Below are positions 43,146-53,833 of a stretch of DNA of 64,000 nucleotides, in pieces. The notes under the pieces are model-generated. The model was not told the origin of the DNA. It was given only the letters and a program-made list of their open reading frames with translations, and did no database searches. The translations under genes and the position numbers were made by a program. Numbering within the stretch: the first letter of the stretch is position 1; each line of letters starts with the position of its first letter. Origin of the DNA: Alphaproteobacteria bacterium (GTDB lineage: Bacteria > Pseudomonadota > Alphaproteobacteria > Sphingomonadales > Kordiimonadaceae); the NCBI GenBank assembly GCA_006226495.1, contig SBGU01000044.1:1-64000 (forward strand), read 5' to 3'.

Positions 43146-46142
43146 ATGGCAAATTCAATCGACAGGGACACGGCATCACGCCGCCTGCGTAAGACCCTTC
43201 TGGGCAGCGCGGCCACCATGCTCGCCCTCAGCTATCAGGGCGCAGCTTTCGCACAGGAAGATGCCGACACCACCTCGAGCGACACCATGATCGAGGAAGT
43301 GATCGTCACCGGCTCGCTTATCAAAAACCCGAACCTGGTTCGCTCGGCTCCGGTTGCCGTCGTCTCGTCCGACGAAATGACCTACCAGCAAACCAACGTT
43401 GTTGAAGAAGTTCTGCGCACGATCCCGGGCATGGTTGCCTCGATCGGTTCGAACGTGAACAACGGCAACGGCGGCTTCTCGTTCGTGAACCTGCGCGGTA
43501 TCGGCTCGAACCGGAACATCGTTCTGGTGGACGGCGTGCGCATGGCGCCTTCGGAACTGCAAGGCCGCTTCGACCTTCAGAACATTCCGGTGACCCTGCT
43601 GCAGCGCGTTGACGTGCTGACTGGCGGCGCAAGCACCACCTACGGCGCTGACGCCCTGGGCGGTGTGGTCAACTTCATCACCCGCAAGGATTTCGAAGGC
43701 GTTGAATTCGACGCTTCCTACGGCCTGACCGAAGAAGGCGACGGCGACACCAAGCGCTTCGACGTTACCATGGGCGGTAACATCGGCGAGCGCGGCAACG
43801 CCGTCTTCAGCATCGGTTACCAGAAAGCCGACGCCGTGTACCAGGGCGACCGCAAGATCGGCGAATGTGCGATCAGCGGCGGCGACGGTACCTGTGCCGG
43901 TTCGGGCCTCGGTTCCTTCAACTCGCGTTTCGGCAACGTGAACGTTACCGGCACCGACAACGACAATATCTCGCTGGGCGGCGTTCAGGACGACCGGACT
44001 TTCGCTTCGGCCTTCACCCCCTACAACTTCGCACCGCTGAACGTGTTCCAGACCCCGTTCGAGCGTTACAACCTGTACGGCCAGGCCAACTATCAGATCA
44101 CCGACAAGATCGAGGTCTATACCCGTGGCCTGTATTCGCGGAACCAGCGGAACACCCTGATCGCCCCGTCGGGCGCATTTGGTGACACCGTTGAGGTTGC
44201 GCTGAACCATCCGTACCTGTCGGATGCCCAGCGGAACGCCTTCTGCGCGTTCGACACCGACCCGACCGAAGGTGTCTACAGCCCGCTTTACAGCCAGGCA
44301 GAATGTGATGCCGCCGGTGCAGCCGTTGATGCCAGTGATCCGAACTACCGTTCGGTCACCACGCAGCTTCGCCGCCGCAACGTCGAAGGCGGCCCGCGTA
44401 TTTCCGAGTTCGTTTCCGACTATTTCAACTATGAACTGGGCTTCCGCGGCGCGATCACCGACACCATCGACTGGGACGTGATGGGTTCGTATGGCGAAAG
44501 CAAACAGGTTCAGACCCAGAAGGGTTACTGGCTGAAATCCCGCTTCCGCAACTCGCTCCTCGATTGCCCGACCACGTCGGACGGCTGCGTACCGGTTGAC
44601 TTCTTCGGCCCGACCGGCTCGATCACCGAAGAGCAGAACGCCTATCTTTCGGGCGGCGAAAGCGCGATCACGACCAAATTCTCCATGAGCCAGATCAAGG
44701 GCTCGGTCAGCGGTGAAGTTGGTTACACCCTGCCGTGGGCTTCGGACGCGATCAACTTCGCAGTTGGCGGCGAATACCGCAAATACACCGGTAAAGGCGA
44801 ATCCGACCTGCTGTCGCAGTCGGGTGACCTCGGCGGCGCCGGTGGCGCAACCCCGAACGTCTCGGGTGGCTACTCGGTTTATGAAGCCATCGCCGAAGTC
44901 GTGGTTCCGATCGTTCAGGACGCCGATTTCGCCAAGGTGCTGTCGCTTGAAGCCGGTATCCGCTATTCGGATTATTCGATCGATGCCGACAACGACCCGT
45001 CGTTCGACGCAACCACCTGGAAGCTGGGCCTGAACTGGGCACCGACCGACGACATCACCTTCCGCGGCACCTTCAGCCGCGCGGTGCGGGCACCGAACAT
45101 CAACGAACTGTTCGCGCCTGTTAACACCGGCCTCACCAACCTGAACAACGACCCGTGTGCGTCGATCGACGACAACGGCAACCGCATCAACAACGGCCCG
45201 ACCGGTGCCGTTCGCGAAGTGTGTCTGGCTCAGGGTGCGCCGGCAACCTCGATCGGCTTCATTCCGGTTCCGGCTGCCAACCAGGCCAACGCCACCTTCG
45301 GCGGCAACCTGGACCTGGTGCCCGAGAAATCGGATAGCTGGACCATCGGCACCATCATCCGTCCGGTTTCCGTACCGGGCCTGACCGTGACCATCGACTA
45401 TTACAATATCAAAGTTGATGGCGCGATCTCGGCTCCGACACCGGACGATGCCCTGAATGCCTGCTTCGACGATCCGTCGACCTCCAACCCGGCTTGTACC
45501 GCTATCGTTCGTTCGCCGATCGACGGTGGTCTTTCGGGCGACAGCAACGTGGTCAAGGGCCTGCCGCTCTTCAACTCCAACAGCGGCAAACTCGCGACCG
45601 ACGGTATCGACCTGACCGTGACCTACGGCACCAACATCGGTGATGTCGACTGGACCATGAACTTCGCCGGCAACTGGACCAACAGCTCGACCTTCCAGGC
45701 CGTGGCTGGTGTTTCGGAAAACCGCGAGTGTGTGGGCCTCTACAGCGCGAACTGTGCGTCGATCCAGCCTGAATTCTCCTGGAACATGCGCAACACGTTC
45801 AGCTACGACAAGTTCGACTTCTCCGTCTTCTGGCGCCATATCTCCAGCGAAGACTATGAATTCGCTGAAGATGATCCGCTCTATTCCGGTGACGTCGACA
45901 ACGGTCTCGGCAACCACGACTTCAACCATATCGGTGCTTACGACTATTTCGACCTGTCGATCCGCTACCGTCTGTTTGAAAACGTGACCCTGACCGGTAC
46001 CGTGACGAACCTGTTCGACAAGGGTGCGCCGATTGTTTCCGGCGACGCAGGTACCACCGCCTTCAACAGCGGCAACACCTATCCGTCGACCTACGACGCT
46101 GTCGGTCGCCGTTATGGCCTGAGCCTGAAGGCAACCTTCTAA
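43146..46142 (+). CDS. TonB-dependent outer-membrane receptor
   Basis: A 998-residue receptor. The signal peptide ends in QGAAFA; a TonB-box-like EEVIVTG follows, then the plug (NIVLVDGVRM, TGGASTTYGADALGGVVNFIT) and a beta barrel ending in the terminal aromatic LSLKATF. This size and style match the large receptors of alphaproteobacteria that take up sugars, peptides or other organics. It uses more T-ending codons (GTT, GGT, CGT) than its neighbours, a sign of high expression. GAGGAGG sets the start at 43146. No substrate-specific neighbour is present apart from the convergent sulfotransferase-like gene. Confidence 0.95.
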   Translation: MANSIDRDTASRRLRKTLLGSAATMLALSYQGAAFAQEDADTTSSDTMIEEVIVTGSLIKNPNLVRSAPVAVVSSDEMTYQQTNVVEEVLRTIPGMVASIGSNVNNGNGGFSFVNLRGIGSNRNIVLVDGVRMAPSELQGRFDLQNIPVTLLQRVDVLTGGASTTYGADALGGVVNFITRKDFEGVEFDASYGLTEEGDGDTKRFDVTMGGNIGERGNAVFSIGYQKADAVYQGDRKIGECAISGGDGTCAGSGLGSFNSRFGNVNVTGTDNDNISLGGVQDDRTFASAFTPYNFAPLNVFQTPFERYNLYGQANYQITDKIEVYTRGLYSRNQRNTLIAPSGAFGDTVEVALNHPYLSDAQRNAFCAFDTDPTEGVYSPLYSQAECDAAGAAVDASDPNYRSVTTQLRRRNVEGGPRISEFVSDYFNYELGFRGAITDTIDWDVMGSYGESKQVQTQKGYWLKSRFRNSLLDCPTTSDGCVPVDFFGPTGSITEEQNAYLSGGESAITTKFSMSQIKGSVSGEVGYTLPWASDAINFAVGGEYRKYTGKGESDLLSQSGDLGGAGGATPNVSGGYSVYEAIAEVVVPIVQDADFAKVLSLEAGIRYSDYSIDADNDPSFDATTWKLGLNWAPTDDITFRGTFSRAVRAPNINELFAPVNTGLTNLNNDPCASIDDNGNRINNGPTGAVREVCLAQGAPATSIGFIPVPAANQANATFGGNLDLVPEKSDSWTIGTIIRPVSVPGLTVTIDYYNIKVDGAISAPTPDDALNACFDDPSTSNPACTAIVRSPIDGGLSGDSNVVKGLPLFNSNSGKLATDGIDLTVTYGTNIGDVDWTMNFAGNWTNSSTFQAVAGVSENRECVGLYSANCASIQPEFSWNMRNTFSYDKFDFSVFWRHISSEDYEFAEDDPLYSGDVDNGLGNHDFNHIGAYDYFDLSIRYRLFENVTLTGTVTNLFDKGAPIVSGDAGTTAFNSGNTYPSTYDAVGRRYGLSLKATF

Positions 46143-46167
46143 GCCAGCGCCAGGGCAACGAAACAAG

Positions 46168-46194
46168 AAAGGCGGGCCAACTGGCCCGCCTTTT
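46168..46194 (+). terminator. Intrinsic terminator after the TonB receptor
   Basis: GGCGGGCC (46171-46178) pairs with GGCCCGCC (46183-46190), flanked by AAA and TTTT. It can work in both directions and separates convergent genes. Confidence 0.88.
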
Positions 46195-46255
46195 CCTTTG
46201 TGTGTCGCCGAAGCCGGCGACACGCGGTCTGCGCATCCCGGCCTGTCCCCGCCTG

Positions 46256-47269
46256 TCAGGCGATGGCGGCATCCAGTTGCATCGGGATGCCGGCATTTTT
46301 GGCCACGGCTTCAGCCCAGGTCATCACCTTGTCGATCTCGTCGGCATGCAGCACTGCGCCGTCCGCCTGCTCTGCCTTGCGGGTGTCGGCTTCATAATCC
46401 TGCCCGAACTTGGAATGGCGGCTGAACACCGGCCCGGCCACCAGGGCATCGAGCGCCGCATCCTCAAGCGGCACGCCAAAAAAGCCGGCGAGCGCCGCCA
46501 TCGTGGCCTTCGGCGCAGCCAGCAGATGTTCGCTGTTCAGGGTCCGCACCCGTGCGGGGCCCGGCCGGGCAACCAGCGCCGCAAACAGGGCCTGTTGCGC
46601 CAGCCAGCCAACAGCGGCCACCTGCAGGTCGGTCAGGCCCAGGTAATCCTCGCCCTGAAGGCCAAGCTGCACCATGCCGTCGCGCAACTGTTTCAGCATC
46701 AGGTCCCTGACCCACAGCCGCCCCCACATGCCCTTGCGGGCAATGGACGCCAGATAGACCCGCAGGGGCGCATGCAACAGCAGCGCCTTTGCCTCCGGCC
46801 TGACATTCAGGATCAGGGGCGCAAAGCTGTTCAGGAGGTTCGAGGGCTTCACCACCACGGTCTCGCCCGCCACAAAGGGCCGCGCCACAAGCGCCAGCAC
46901 ATCCTTCAGGACCGGCACCAGCGCGTCCGCGCTGGCGCCGCGCTGTTTCCAGCCGTGCAGGTCATTCAGGATCACCGGCTCCTTGTAGCCGATGGCCTGC
47001 CCCGGCAGGTCGAACGCGCGCGCAAGCAGGGTCGAACAGCAATAGGCCGAATGGAAAATGAAATGCATCGGTGCGGTGGCCGGCAGGGCCGCGACCGCGT
47101 CGGCGCGCGCTACGGCAACCGGTTCTTTCGCCGCCGGCAGATAGTCATCGGTCAGGAAGGTGGCTGCGGCATGCACGGCCCGGTCGGCCGCGATATAATG
47201 CACGGCATCGCGCGCGGGGTCATACCGGTGCGGCCACCAGTCCGGATTGCCGGCCAAACTGTTGCGCAT
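46256..47269 (-). CDS. Sulfotransferase-like P-loop protein (paralogue 2)
   Basis: A 337-residue protein. The phosphosulfate-loop-like FIFHSAYCCSTLLARAF is followed by GYKEPVILNDL, VVVKPSNLLN and a C-terminal SRHSK. The order and spacing match the protein at 15.3-16.3 kb. A GAGGAG site seven bases upstream sets the ATG at 47269. It is convergent with the TonB receptor; such receptor neighbourhoods often contain sulfotransferase-like and oxygenase genes. The sulfate donor and acceptor are unproven. Confidence 0.72.
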   Translation of the reverse strand: MRNSLAGNPDWWPHRYDPARDAVHYIAADRAVHAAATFLTDDYLPAAKEPVAVARADAVAALPATAPMHFIFHSAYCCSTLLARAFDLPGQAIGYKEPVILNDLHGWKQRGASADALVPVLKDVLALVARPFVAGETVVVKPSNLLNSFAPLILNVRPEAKALLLHAPLRVYLASIARKGMWGRLWVRDLMLKQLRDGMVQLGLQGEDYLGLTDLQVAAVGWLAQQALFAALVARPGPARVRTLNSEHLLAAPKATMAALAGFFGVPLEDAALDALVAGPVFSRHSKFGQDYEADTRKAEQADGAVLHADEIDKVMTWAEAVAKNAGIPMQLDAAIA

Positions 47270-47475
47270 GCAACAACTCCTCGCTTGTTTTGTTGCGGCG
47301 TTTCACCCCCGGTCTAGCGGCAAAAGCGCCAGATGGGAAGCTACACGAAAGTGAGGCTTTTCCCCAAACCACCCCCTTGCGCCAACTGGCCCCGATCAGA
47401 AAAGCCATTGGAATTTCTGGCAAAAACCGGCACACTGCCCGCCGGGGGCACCCGGGGCGACGAGGACGGGCGGAT

Positions 47476-49863
47476 ATGCGCGAAAAGGAACTCAGACTGG
47501 CGCTGGTATGTTATGGCGGCGCCTCCCTGGCCGTTTATATGAACGGTATTTCAAACGAGATCCTCAAACTTGTGCGGGCCTCGCGCGCGTTTCATGGCAT
47601 CACCAACCGGGCCGCGCGCCACGACGCCACGTTTGAAAGCGCCGCGCCCGAACGCCCCTACCATACCGACACCGAAGCCCTGTATTTCGAGCTCCTGAAG
47701 GCGCTGAGCCACAAGCTGGACCTACGGGTTATTGTCGATGTCATCTCAGGCGCGTCCGCCGGCGGCATCAACGGCATCTTCCTGGCACGCGCGCTGGCGC
47801 ACGACCTAGACCTCGATCCCCTGCGCACCATGTGGCTGAACCTGGGCGATGTCGAGGAACTGATGGAGGAAGACACGCTCGCCGACCGCTGGAGCAAGCT
47901 TTATATGCACCCGTTCCTGTGGCTGTTCGGCGGCAGGATTTTCGGCACCGAACGCCCGGATGCCGAGACCCGGCGCAAGCTGTCGCGTTTCGTGCGCTCG
48001 CGCTGGTTCAAGCCCCCTTTCTCGGGCACCCGCATGCTGACCTGGATGCTGAATGCCTGCGAAAACATGGGCAAGGTGACGGACGACCTGAGCCTGATGC
48101 CGGTCGGCCACAAGCTGGACCTTTATGTCAGCCTGACCAATTTCTATGGCCAGCACCGGCGTGTAACCCTGCATGACCCTGCCGAAATCCTGGAACACCA
48201 GCATGGCGTGAGCCTGAATTTCGGCTACAGGAACGCCATTGGCGCCGGCATCCAGAGCGACTTTGGCGACGACAATGTCGCCGGCCTCGGTTTTGCCGCA
48301 CGCGCGACATCGAGCTTTCCCGGCGCTTTCCCGCCCATGCGGCTGATGGACCTTGAGGAACGGCTGAAGGCGCGCGGGCAGGACTGGCCGCGCCGCGAGG
48401 CGTTCCTGGCCAAAAACTTCCCCGGCCTGGTGGCCGACCTTGATATCCTGAACGCCATGTCCTTCATCGATGGTGGTGTCACCAACAACAAACCGTTTGG
48501 GGAGGCCATCAACGCGGTTTACGAGCGCCCCGCGCACCGGGAGGTGGACAGGCGTATCGTGTATGTGGACCCCGTTCCGGACGACCCCGAAGAATTGCGC
48601 CATTACCGCCGGAACGACGACCTGCCGGGCTTTTTCCGCACCATCCTGTCGTCGCTGGCGGAAATTCCACGCAACGAACCCATCTATGAAGACCTGATGG
48701 CCATCGGCAAACAGAACAAGGCCGCCCGTCGGCTCGAAGCCGTGTTGCAGTCGGTCGAGGCCGAAATCAACGAACTGGTCGACGAAAATATTGTGCTGGA
48801 GCGCGACTGGCGGGTGGATACCGCCATGCTGGCGTCCTGGCGCGAACGCGCGCACGAAGCCGCGCACAAGGGCACGGGCTACACCTACGCCAGCTACCTG
48901 CAGGCCAAGACCGTGCGGCTGCTCGAGCGCCTGAGCCAGCTTATTGTCGAAGGCGCCGCGCTGTCTGGCGCCGCCGTGCCCGAAAGCGATACGTTCGAGG
49001 CCCTGAAATCCTGGGCCGAGGACAAGGGCATCCTGTACCCCGAAGGCGGCAAGCGCCCCAGCGGCAAGGACAGTTTCCTCCTGCATGTGCAGATGCTGCG
49101 GGAACTGGATGTGGATTACCGCGTCCGGCGCCTTCGCTTCGTGACCCAGAAGCTGAACAATTTCATGCAGCGCGACGATGCCGCCCCCTATTTCGAGCAG
49201 GTAAAGGACCTGAAAAAACAGATCTATACCGCGCTCGAAGGCTTCAAGACCCGCTGGCAACCCGCGCAATATGACAGCAAGCTGTTCGAAGGCGTGTCAG
49301 GCCTGCCGCTCAGCGACGAGAATATCGAGACTTTCCTGACCGACCTTGGCAAGGCTATGAACCTAGAAGACCTGGATTTCGACGCCGACGACATGCTGGC
49401 CACATCGATTTCCGGCCTGCCGTACAGTGAAATGCGCCACACCCTGTTCCGGGCCTATGTGGGTTATGCCTTCTATGATGTCATGACCCTGCCGATGAGC
49501 AAAAGCTCGGACCTGCTGGAAGTGGACGAAATCCGGGTCGACCGCATCAGCCCGCTGGATTGCACGGACCTGTATGAAGGTGCCGCCAAGCACCCGCTGA
49601 TGGGCAGTCGGCTGCATAATTTTGGTGCCTTTTTCAGCCGCCGCGCGCGTGAAAACGATTATATCTGGGGCCGCATCCATGCCGCGACCCGGCTGATCGA
49701 TTTCCTCATGGATGCCGCAGGCCCCGGTGCGTTGCCGGAAGGCTTCAACCTCGTGGACCTGAAACGGCGCATCTATCTGAGCATCCTCGCCACCGAATTT
49801 CACCATGCCGAACAAAGCCGCGACCTGATCGCGACCATGAAGGCCCGGTTCAGCGCGCTCTAG
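47476..49863 (+). CDS. Patatin-related phospholipase (TIGR03607-like)
   Basis: A 795-residue lipid acyl hydrolase. The oxyanion-binding [19 protein letters not shown] starts the protein; the nucleophile is Ser94 in [10 protein letters not shown]; the catalytic Asp332 is in [10 protein letters not shown]. The large C-terminal part is helical and characteristic of patatin-related proteins of ~750 residues. ATG 47476 is chosen since the family opens with this motif; the frame is open much further upstream, over the divergent gene. The stop overlaps mutL's stop by three bases in convergent orientation. Confidence 0.9.
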   Translation: MREKELRLALVCYGGASLAVYMNGISNEILKLVRASRAFHGITNRAARHDATFESAAPERPYHTDTEALYFELLKALSHKLDLRVIVDVISGASAGGINGIFLARALAHDLDLDPLRTMWLNLGDVEELMEEDTLADRWSKLYMHPFLWLFGGRIFGTERPDAETRRKLSRFVRSRWFKPPFSGTRMLTWMLNACENMGKVTDDLSLMPVGHKLDLYVSLTNFYGQHRRVTLHDPAEILEHQHGVSLNFGYRNAIGAGIQSDFGDDNVAGLGFAARATSSFPGAFPPMRLMDLEERLKARGQDWPRREAFLAKNFPGLVADLDILNAMSFIDGGVTNNKPFGEAINAVYERPAHREVDRRIVYVDPVPDDPEELRHYRRNDDLPGFFRTILSSLAEIPRNEPIYEDLMAIGKQNKAARRLEAVLQSVEAEINELVDENIVLERDWRVDTAMLASWRERAHEAAHKGTGYTYASYLQAKTVRLLERLSQLIVEGAALSGAAVPESDTFEALKSWAEDKGILYPEGGKRPSGKDSFLLHVQMLRELDVDYRVRRLRFVTQKLNNFMQRDDAAPYFEQVKDLKKQIYTALEGFKTRWQPAQYDSKLFEGVSGLPLSDENIETFLTDLGKAMNLEDLDFDADDMLATSISGLPYSEMRHTLFRAYVGYAFYDVMTLPMSKSSDLLEVDEIRVDRISPLDCTDLYEGAAKHPLMGSRLHNFGAFFSRRARENDYIWGRIHAATRLIDFLMDAAGPGALPEGFNLVDLKRRIYLSILATEFHHAEQSRDLIATMKARFSAL

Positions 49864-51758
49864 CGCCGTCCGAACAGCTTTTCGATGTCGGCGAGTTTGA
49901 GTTCCACATAGGTGGGGCGGCCGTGGTTGCACTGGCCGGAATGGGGCGTGGCTTCCATTTCGCGGAGCAGCGCATTCATTTCATCGACCGTGAGGCGGCG
50001 GCCGGCGCGCACGCTGCCATGGCAGGCCATGGTGCCGCAGACTTCTTCCAGCCGTTCTTTCAAGGACAGGGCTTCATCCAGTTCCGTCAGCTCGTCCGCC
50101 AGGTCGCGCACCAGGCCCTTCACATCCAGCTTGCCCAGCATGGCGGGCACTTCGCGCACCACCACGGCGCCTTCGCCGAAGGGTTCGATAACCAGGCCCA
50201 GGTCGGCCAGTTCGTCCGTGCGGGCGACAAGGCGGGCGGCGGGGCCGTCTTCCAGTTCCACCACTTCAGGGAGCAGCAACGCCTGCCGGGCCACGCCGGT
50301 GGCGGCGATCTGCTTTTTCATGCGTTCATACACCAGCCGTTCGTGCGCGGCATGCTGGTCGACAATCACGATACCGTCGCCGGTTTGCGATACGATATAG
50401 GTGCCATGCACCTGCCCGCGCGCGGTGCCCAGCGGGAAATCGCTGTGGGCCGGCACAACCGGGGCGTCGGGCATGCGCTCGAAGGTCGGGCGCGCGCTGG
50501 GGGCCGCAATGTCACCTGTACGGTCGAGGCTGAGTTGCCCGCCGTCGCGCACCTGCGGGTAACTGTTTTCAACCGGCGCATAAACACTGTCGAACGCCGC
50601 GGCGAAGCCCGCCGGCAGGCTGGGGCGTTCGGCGGCCCGGCCCCAGGGCAGACTGGTGCTGCCGTCCTGCGGGCGCAGGGCGCCAAGCGCCGCGCTCGCC
50701 ACTGTGGTCGAAGCCCGGTGCCCGGCCATACCAAGCCCGTGCCGCAGCGCCGAGACGATCATGCCGCGCACCAGACCCTGGTCGCGGAAGCGCACCTCGG
50801 CCTTGGCGGGATGCACATTCACATCGACAAATTCGGCCGGCACATCCAGGAACAGCGCCAGCACCGGGTGCCGGTCGCGCGCCAGATAGTCCTGGTACGC
50901 CCCGCGCACCGCGCCCACCAGAAGGCGGTCCTTCACCGGCCGGCCATTGATGAACAGATACTGGTGCAGGGCATTGCCGCGGCTGAAGGTGGGCAGGCCG
51001 GCATAGCCGGTGAGCCGGAGCCCCTCGCGCTCGGCATCGATTTCGATGGCATTGTCGCGGAACTCGCGCCCCAGGATGGCGGCCAGCCGTTCCAGCCGGG
51101 CATCACCCGCCAGCCGCCCCACAGGCGGCGCCGAAAAGCTGACCCGGTCGCCGTCCGACAGGCTGAAGGCAATGTCCGGGTGTGCCATGGCAAGGCGTTT
51201 GATCACGTCGCCGGCCTGGCTGTATTCCGTGCGCCCGGTTTTCATGAATTTCAGCCGCGCGGGCGTGGCATAAAACAGGTCCCTGACCTCGACCCGGGTG
51301 CCGGACGACAGGGCCGCCGGTTCAGGTTCATATTTGCGCCCGCCTTCGACCCGCACCATCCAGGCATCATCCGCCCCGCGCGCACGGGACATGACCGACA
51401 GGCGCGCCACGGCTCCGATGGAGGCCAACGCCTCGCCCCTAAACCCGAGCGAGCCGATATGAACCAGGTCTTCATCGCTGAGTTTGGAGGTGGCGTGGCG
51501 TTCAACCGCCAGGGACAGTTCGTCAGCCGACATGCCGACACCGTCGTCCGACACCTGGATAAGCGCCTTGCCGCCGTCGCGCATCACCACATCGATGCGG
51601 CTGGCGCTGGCGTCGATCGCGTTTTCCACCAGTTCCTTCACGGCGCTGGCCGGGCGTTCAACCACCTCGCCCGCCGCGATCCGGTTGATCGTGCGTTCGG
51701 ACAGGAGGCGGATAATGCCGGCAGTTGCGGGCAGGTCGTGTCTGTTCTGGCTGGTCAT
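49860..51758 (-). CDS. mutL: DNA mismatch repair protein MutL
   Basis: A 632-residue ATPase that couples MutS recognition to strand incision. GHKL motifs are present: [15 protein letters not shown] and [10 protein letters not shown]. The C-terminal domain has the endonuclease metal motif [12 protein letters not shown], plus ACHGSVRAG and CNHGRPT, so it should nick DNA itself, in line with organisms lacking MutH. It is convergent with the patatin gene. Confidence 0.96.
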   Translation of the reverse strand: MTSQNRHDLPATAGIIRLLSERTINRIAAGEVVERPASAVKELVENAIDASASRIDVVMRDGGKALIQVSDDGVGMSADELSLAVERHATSKLSDEDLVHIGSLGFRGEALASIGAVARLSVMSRARGADDAWMVRVEGGRKYEPEPAALSSGTRVEVRDLFYATPARLKFMKTGRTEYSQAGDVIKRLAMAHPDIAFSLSDGDRVSFSAPPVGRLAGDARLERLAAILGREFRDNAIEIDAEREGLRLTGYAGLPTFSRGNALHQYLFINGRPVKDRLLVGAVRGAYQDYLARDRHPVLALFLDVPAEFVDVNVHPAKAEVRFRDQGLVRGMIVSALRHGLGMAGHRASTTVASAALGALRPQDGSTSLPWGRAAERPSLPAGFAAAFDSVYAPVENSYPQVRDGGQLSLDRTGDIAAPSARPTFERMPDAPVVPAHSDFPLGTARGQVHGTYIVSQTGDGIVIVDQHAAHERLVYERMKKQIAATGVARQALLLPEVVELEDGPAARLVARTDELADLGLVIEPFGEGAVVVREVPAMLGKLDVKGLVRDLADELTELDEALSLKERLEEVCGTMACHGSVRAGRRLTVDEMNALLREMEATPHSGQCNHGRPTYVELKLADIEKLFGRR

Positions 51759-51804
51759 GGGCGCGACCCTATCAGGCTTTCATGCCCGATGAAAGAGCGG
51801 GCGC

Positions 51805-52335
51805 TCAGGTCGTCCAAAGGTCCTGTTCGCCCTCGATTTCGGCCTTGATCTGCTCGGCGACACGTTCGCTATACAGCGATTCTTCATATCGGCGAGTCTT
51901 CTCCAGCCAGCCCTCCTTGATGGCCTGGGCCATCTTTTCTTCAGTCAGGCATTTTGCTTCGGCCTCGAACACCTGCCGGTCGCTGTAGGACATGGCGGCA
52001 ATATCTTCCGCCGTGTAACCGCGTTCCTGCATCAACTCGGTCCTGGCCTGTTCCTCAAGCTCGGCGCGCTGGTTGGACAGCGCCCATTCACGCAATGTCG
52101 TTTCACCCTGGCCGATCAGCATGCTCATGTAGGACACGGACGTCAGCCGGGCCTTGTACAGCGCATCCGCCACGGCAGCTTCTGCCGCAGGGTCGAGCGG
52201 TTCCGGACTATCCGCCGCCTCAAGAGACTGCAATTCTGCCTGAAAATCAGCGCCTGTGTCGCTATCGGCATCCGAGGCAACACCAGTAAAACCGGGGGAT
52301 ACAGGGCCCGCAGCCGCGATATCGGTGATCGTCAT
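51805..52335 (-). CDS. Hypothetical acidic helical protein
   Basis: A 176-residue soluble protein with no signal or membrane segment. The N-terminal third is acidic and low in complexity; the rest is helical and charged, with SNQRAELEEQARTELMQERG and YEESLYSERVAEQI suggesting coiled-coil or oligomeric contacts. I do not recognise a family. AAAGGA six bases upstream supports the start at 52335. It lies 46 bases upstream of mutL on the same strand and may share its transcript. Confidence 0.7.
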   Translation of the reverse strand: MTITDIAAAGPVSPGFTGVASDADSDTGADFQAELQSLEAADSPEPLDPAAEAAVADALYKARLTSVSYMSMLIGQGETTLREWALSNQRAELEEQARTELMQERGYTAEDIAAMSYSDRQVFEAEAKCLTEEKMAQAIKEGWLEKTRRYEESLYSERVAEQIKAEIEGEQDLWTT

Positions 52336-52404
52336 TCCATGTCCTTTGCCTGAAGGTTCGCGAAAGCCATGCAAGCCTTGTGCCCCGACCGTTTCGAATT
52401 ATTA

Positions 52405-52456
52405 AACCAAATGGTTGACAGTTCGATGGGGCCATGAAATATTCAACCACATGGTT
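52405..52456. promoter_or_regulatory. Twin ArsR operators with a TTGACA promoter
   Basis: Two palindromes of the form AACCA-NN-TGGTT lie at 52405-52416 and 52445-52456, exactly 40 bases apart. Both extend into TTGACA. The first TTGACA (52415-52420), 17 bases from an AATATT -10-like box (52438-52443), would start transcription at about 52450, essentially at the ATG (52451). The second operator overlaps the start codon. Sites of this shape are typical of ArsR proteins linked to SRPBCC genes; autoregulation is inferred. Confidence 0.6.
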
Positions 52457-52801
52457 GACAATATATCACATCGGCTTGACGCCACCTTTCACGCGCTGGC
52501 GGACCCCACACGGCGGGGCATGCTGGCGACCCTTGCGCTGGGCGACCGCACGGTCGGCGCGCTGGCGGAACCCTATGCGATGTCGCTGGCGGCGGCATCA
52601 AAGCATATCAAGACCCTGGAACGCGCGGGGCTGGTGCGACGCGAAGTTTCGGGCCGCACCCACATTTGCCGGCTGGAGGCCAAGGCCATGGCCGATGCCT
52701 TCGCCTGGATGGACTATTACCGCAAATTCTGGACCGACCGGCTGGACGCGCTCGAAGCCGTGCTGATGGCCGAAGATGCCGCGAAGGACAAGGGCCTATG
52801 A
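52451..52801 (+). CDS. ArsR/SmtB-family transcriptional repressor
   Basis: A 116-residue winged-helix protein: LDATFHALADPTRRGMLATLA, then the recognition helix SLAAASKHIKTLERAGLV and wing RREVSGRTHICRLE. It lacks the metal-binding cysteines of classical ArsR, in keeping with the group associated with SRPBCC proteins. The ATG at 52451 has no ribosome site, and the predicted promoter would give a leaderless mRNA. It overlaps the next gene by ATGA. Confidence 0.92.
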   Translation: MVDNISHRLDATFHALADPTRRGMLATLALGDRTVGALAEPYAMSLAAASKHIKTLERAGLVRREVSGRTHICRLEAKAMADAFAWMDYYRKFWTDRLDALEAVLMAEDAAKDKGL

Positions 52802-53235
52802 GCAGCGAAGCCATCAGCCTGACCGTGCGGCATAGCTTCCGTTTTCCGGCGGAACGGGTGTTCGACGCCTGGCTGGACCCCGCCTGCGCCGGCAAATGGC
52901 TGTTTGCCACGCCGGCAGGCAGCATGGTGCTGGCCGAGATCGACCCGCGTGTGGGCGGCAGCTTCCGTTTTGTCGACCGGCGGGACGGCGCGGATGTTGA
53001 ACATGTGGGCACCTATCTGGAAATCGACCGCCCGCACCGGCTGGTCTTCGACTTTGGCGTACCGGCCATCGGCCCGGACCGCGCGACCGTAACGGTCGAG
53101 ATTGTATCGACACCGGACGGCTGCGACCTGACCCTGAGCCAGACCATGGACCCAGCCTATGCGGCCTACCGCGACCGCACAGCCGCCGGCTGGGCGATGA
53201 TCCTTGAAGGGCTGGACCAGGCAATCACACCATAA
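52798..53235 (+). CDS. SRPBCC/AHSA1-domain protein
   Basis: A 145-residue START-like fold protein: VRHSFRFPAERVFDAWLDP at the N-terminus, VGGSFRFV, GTYLEIDRPHRLVFDFG, and the C-terminal helix GWAMILEGLDQAI. AHSA1 domains bind hydrophobic ligands or Hsp90-like clients. It is translationally coupled to ArsR by a four-base overlap. The ligand and function are unknown. Confidence 0.88.
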   Translation: MSSEAISLTVRHSFRFPAERVFDAWLDPACAGKWLFATPAGSMVLAEIDPRVGGSFRFVDRRDGADVEHVGTYLEIDRPHRLVFDFGVPAIGPDRATVTVEIVSTPDGCDLTLSQTMDPAYAAYRDRTAAGWAMILEGLDQAITP

Positions 53236-53277
53236 CAGGCCGGCCCTACCGCCCGGTCACGACAGAGGAGAAAGAGG

Positions 53278-53823
53278 ATGGAACTTGAACCTTATGGCCA
53301 GAAGGTCGCCCCCGATACCGTTGAACTGGTCCGGCTGTTGCCCGGCCCGATCGAGCGGCTTTGGGCCTACCTGACCGACCCCGAGAAACGCGCGACCTGG
53401 TTTGCGGGTGGCCCCATGGACTTGCGGGTCGGCGGCACGGTAAAGCTGCATTTCAAACATTCGAACCTGATGCAGCCGGGCGAAGTGGCGCCCGAAAAAT
53501 ACCGCGCCGTGTGCGAGGAAGGCGCCTGGATGGAAAGCCGCATCACCGAATGTGTGCCCCCCACGCGGCTGGCGTATGAATGGCCAGAAGGCAACGACAG
53601 CATTTCCGAGGTCCTGTTCAGCCTTCGGGAAGAAGGCGACAAGGTGCGCCTGACCGTCACCCACCGGCGCCTGGCAAGCCGCGCCCTGATGCTGGACGTC
53701 TCCGGCGGCTGGCACGCCCATCTTGGCCTGTTGGCCGACGTGCTGGCCGGGCGGCCGCGCCGGCCTTTCTGGCCGTCCTTCGCGGGCCTCAGGGACGAAT
53801 ACGAACGGCGCCTGCTGGGCTAA
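53278..53823 (+). CDS. SRPBCC-domain protein
   Basis: A 181-residue protein of the same superfamily as the previous gene: VELVRLLPGPIERLWAYLTDP, VGGTVKLHF, CVPPTRLAYEW, and a final helix HLGLLADVLAGR. It lies 42 bases after the AHSA1 gene with a GAGGAGA site, so it probably belongs to the ArsR operon. ArsR plus two SRPBCC proteins form a common small operon in Proteobacteria. Confidence 0.86.
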   Translation: MELEPYGQKVAPDTVELVRLLPGPIERLWAYLTDPEKRATWFAGGPMDLRVGGTVKLHFKHSNLMQPGEVAPEKYRAVCEEGAWMESRITECVPPTRLAYEWPEGNDSISEVLFSLREEGDKVRLTVTHRRLASRALMLDVSGGWHAHLGLLADVLAGRPRRPFWPSFAGLRDEYERRLLG

Positions 53824-53833
53824 ACCATTTCGG

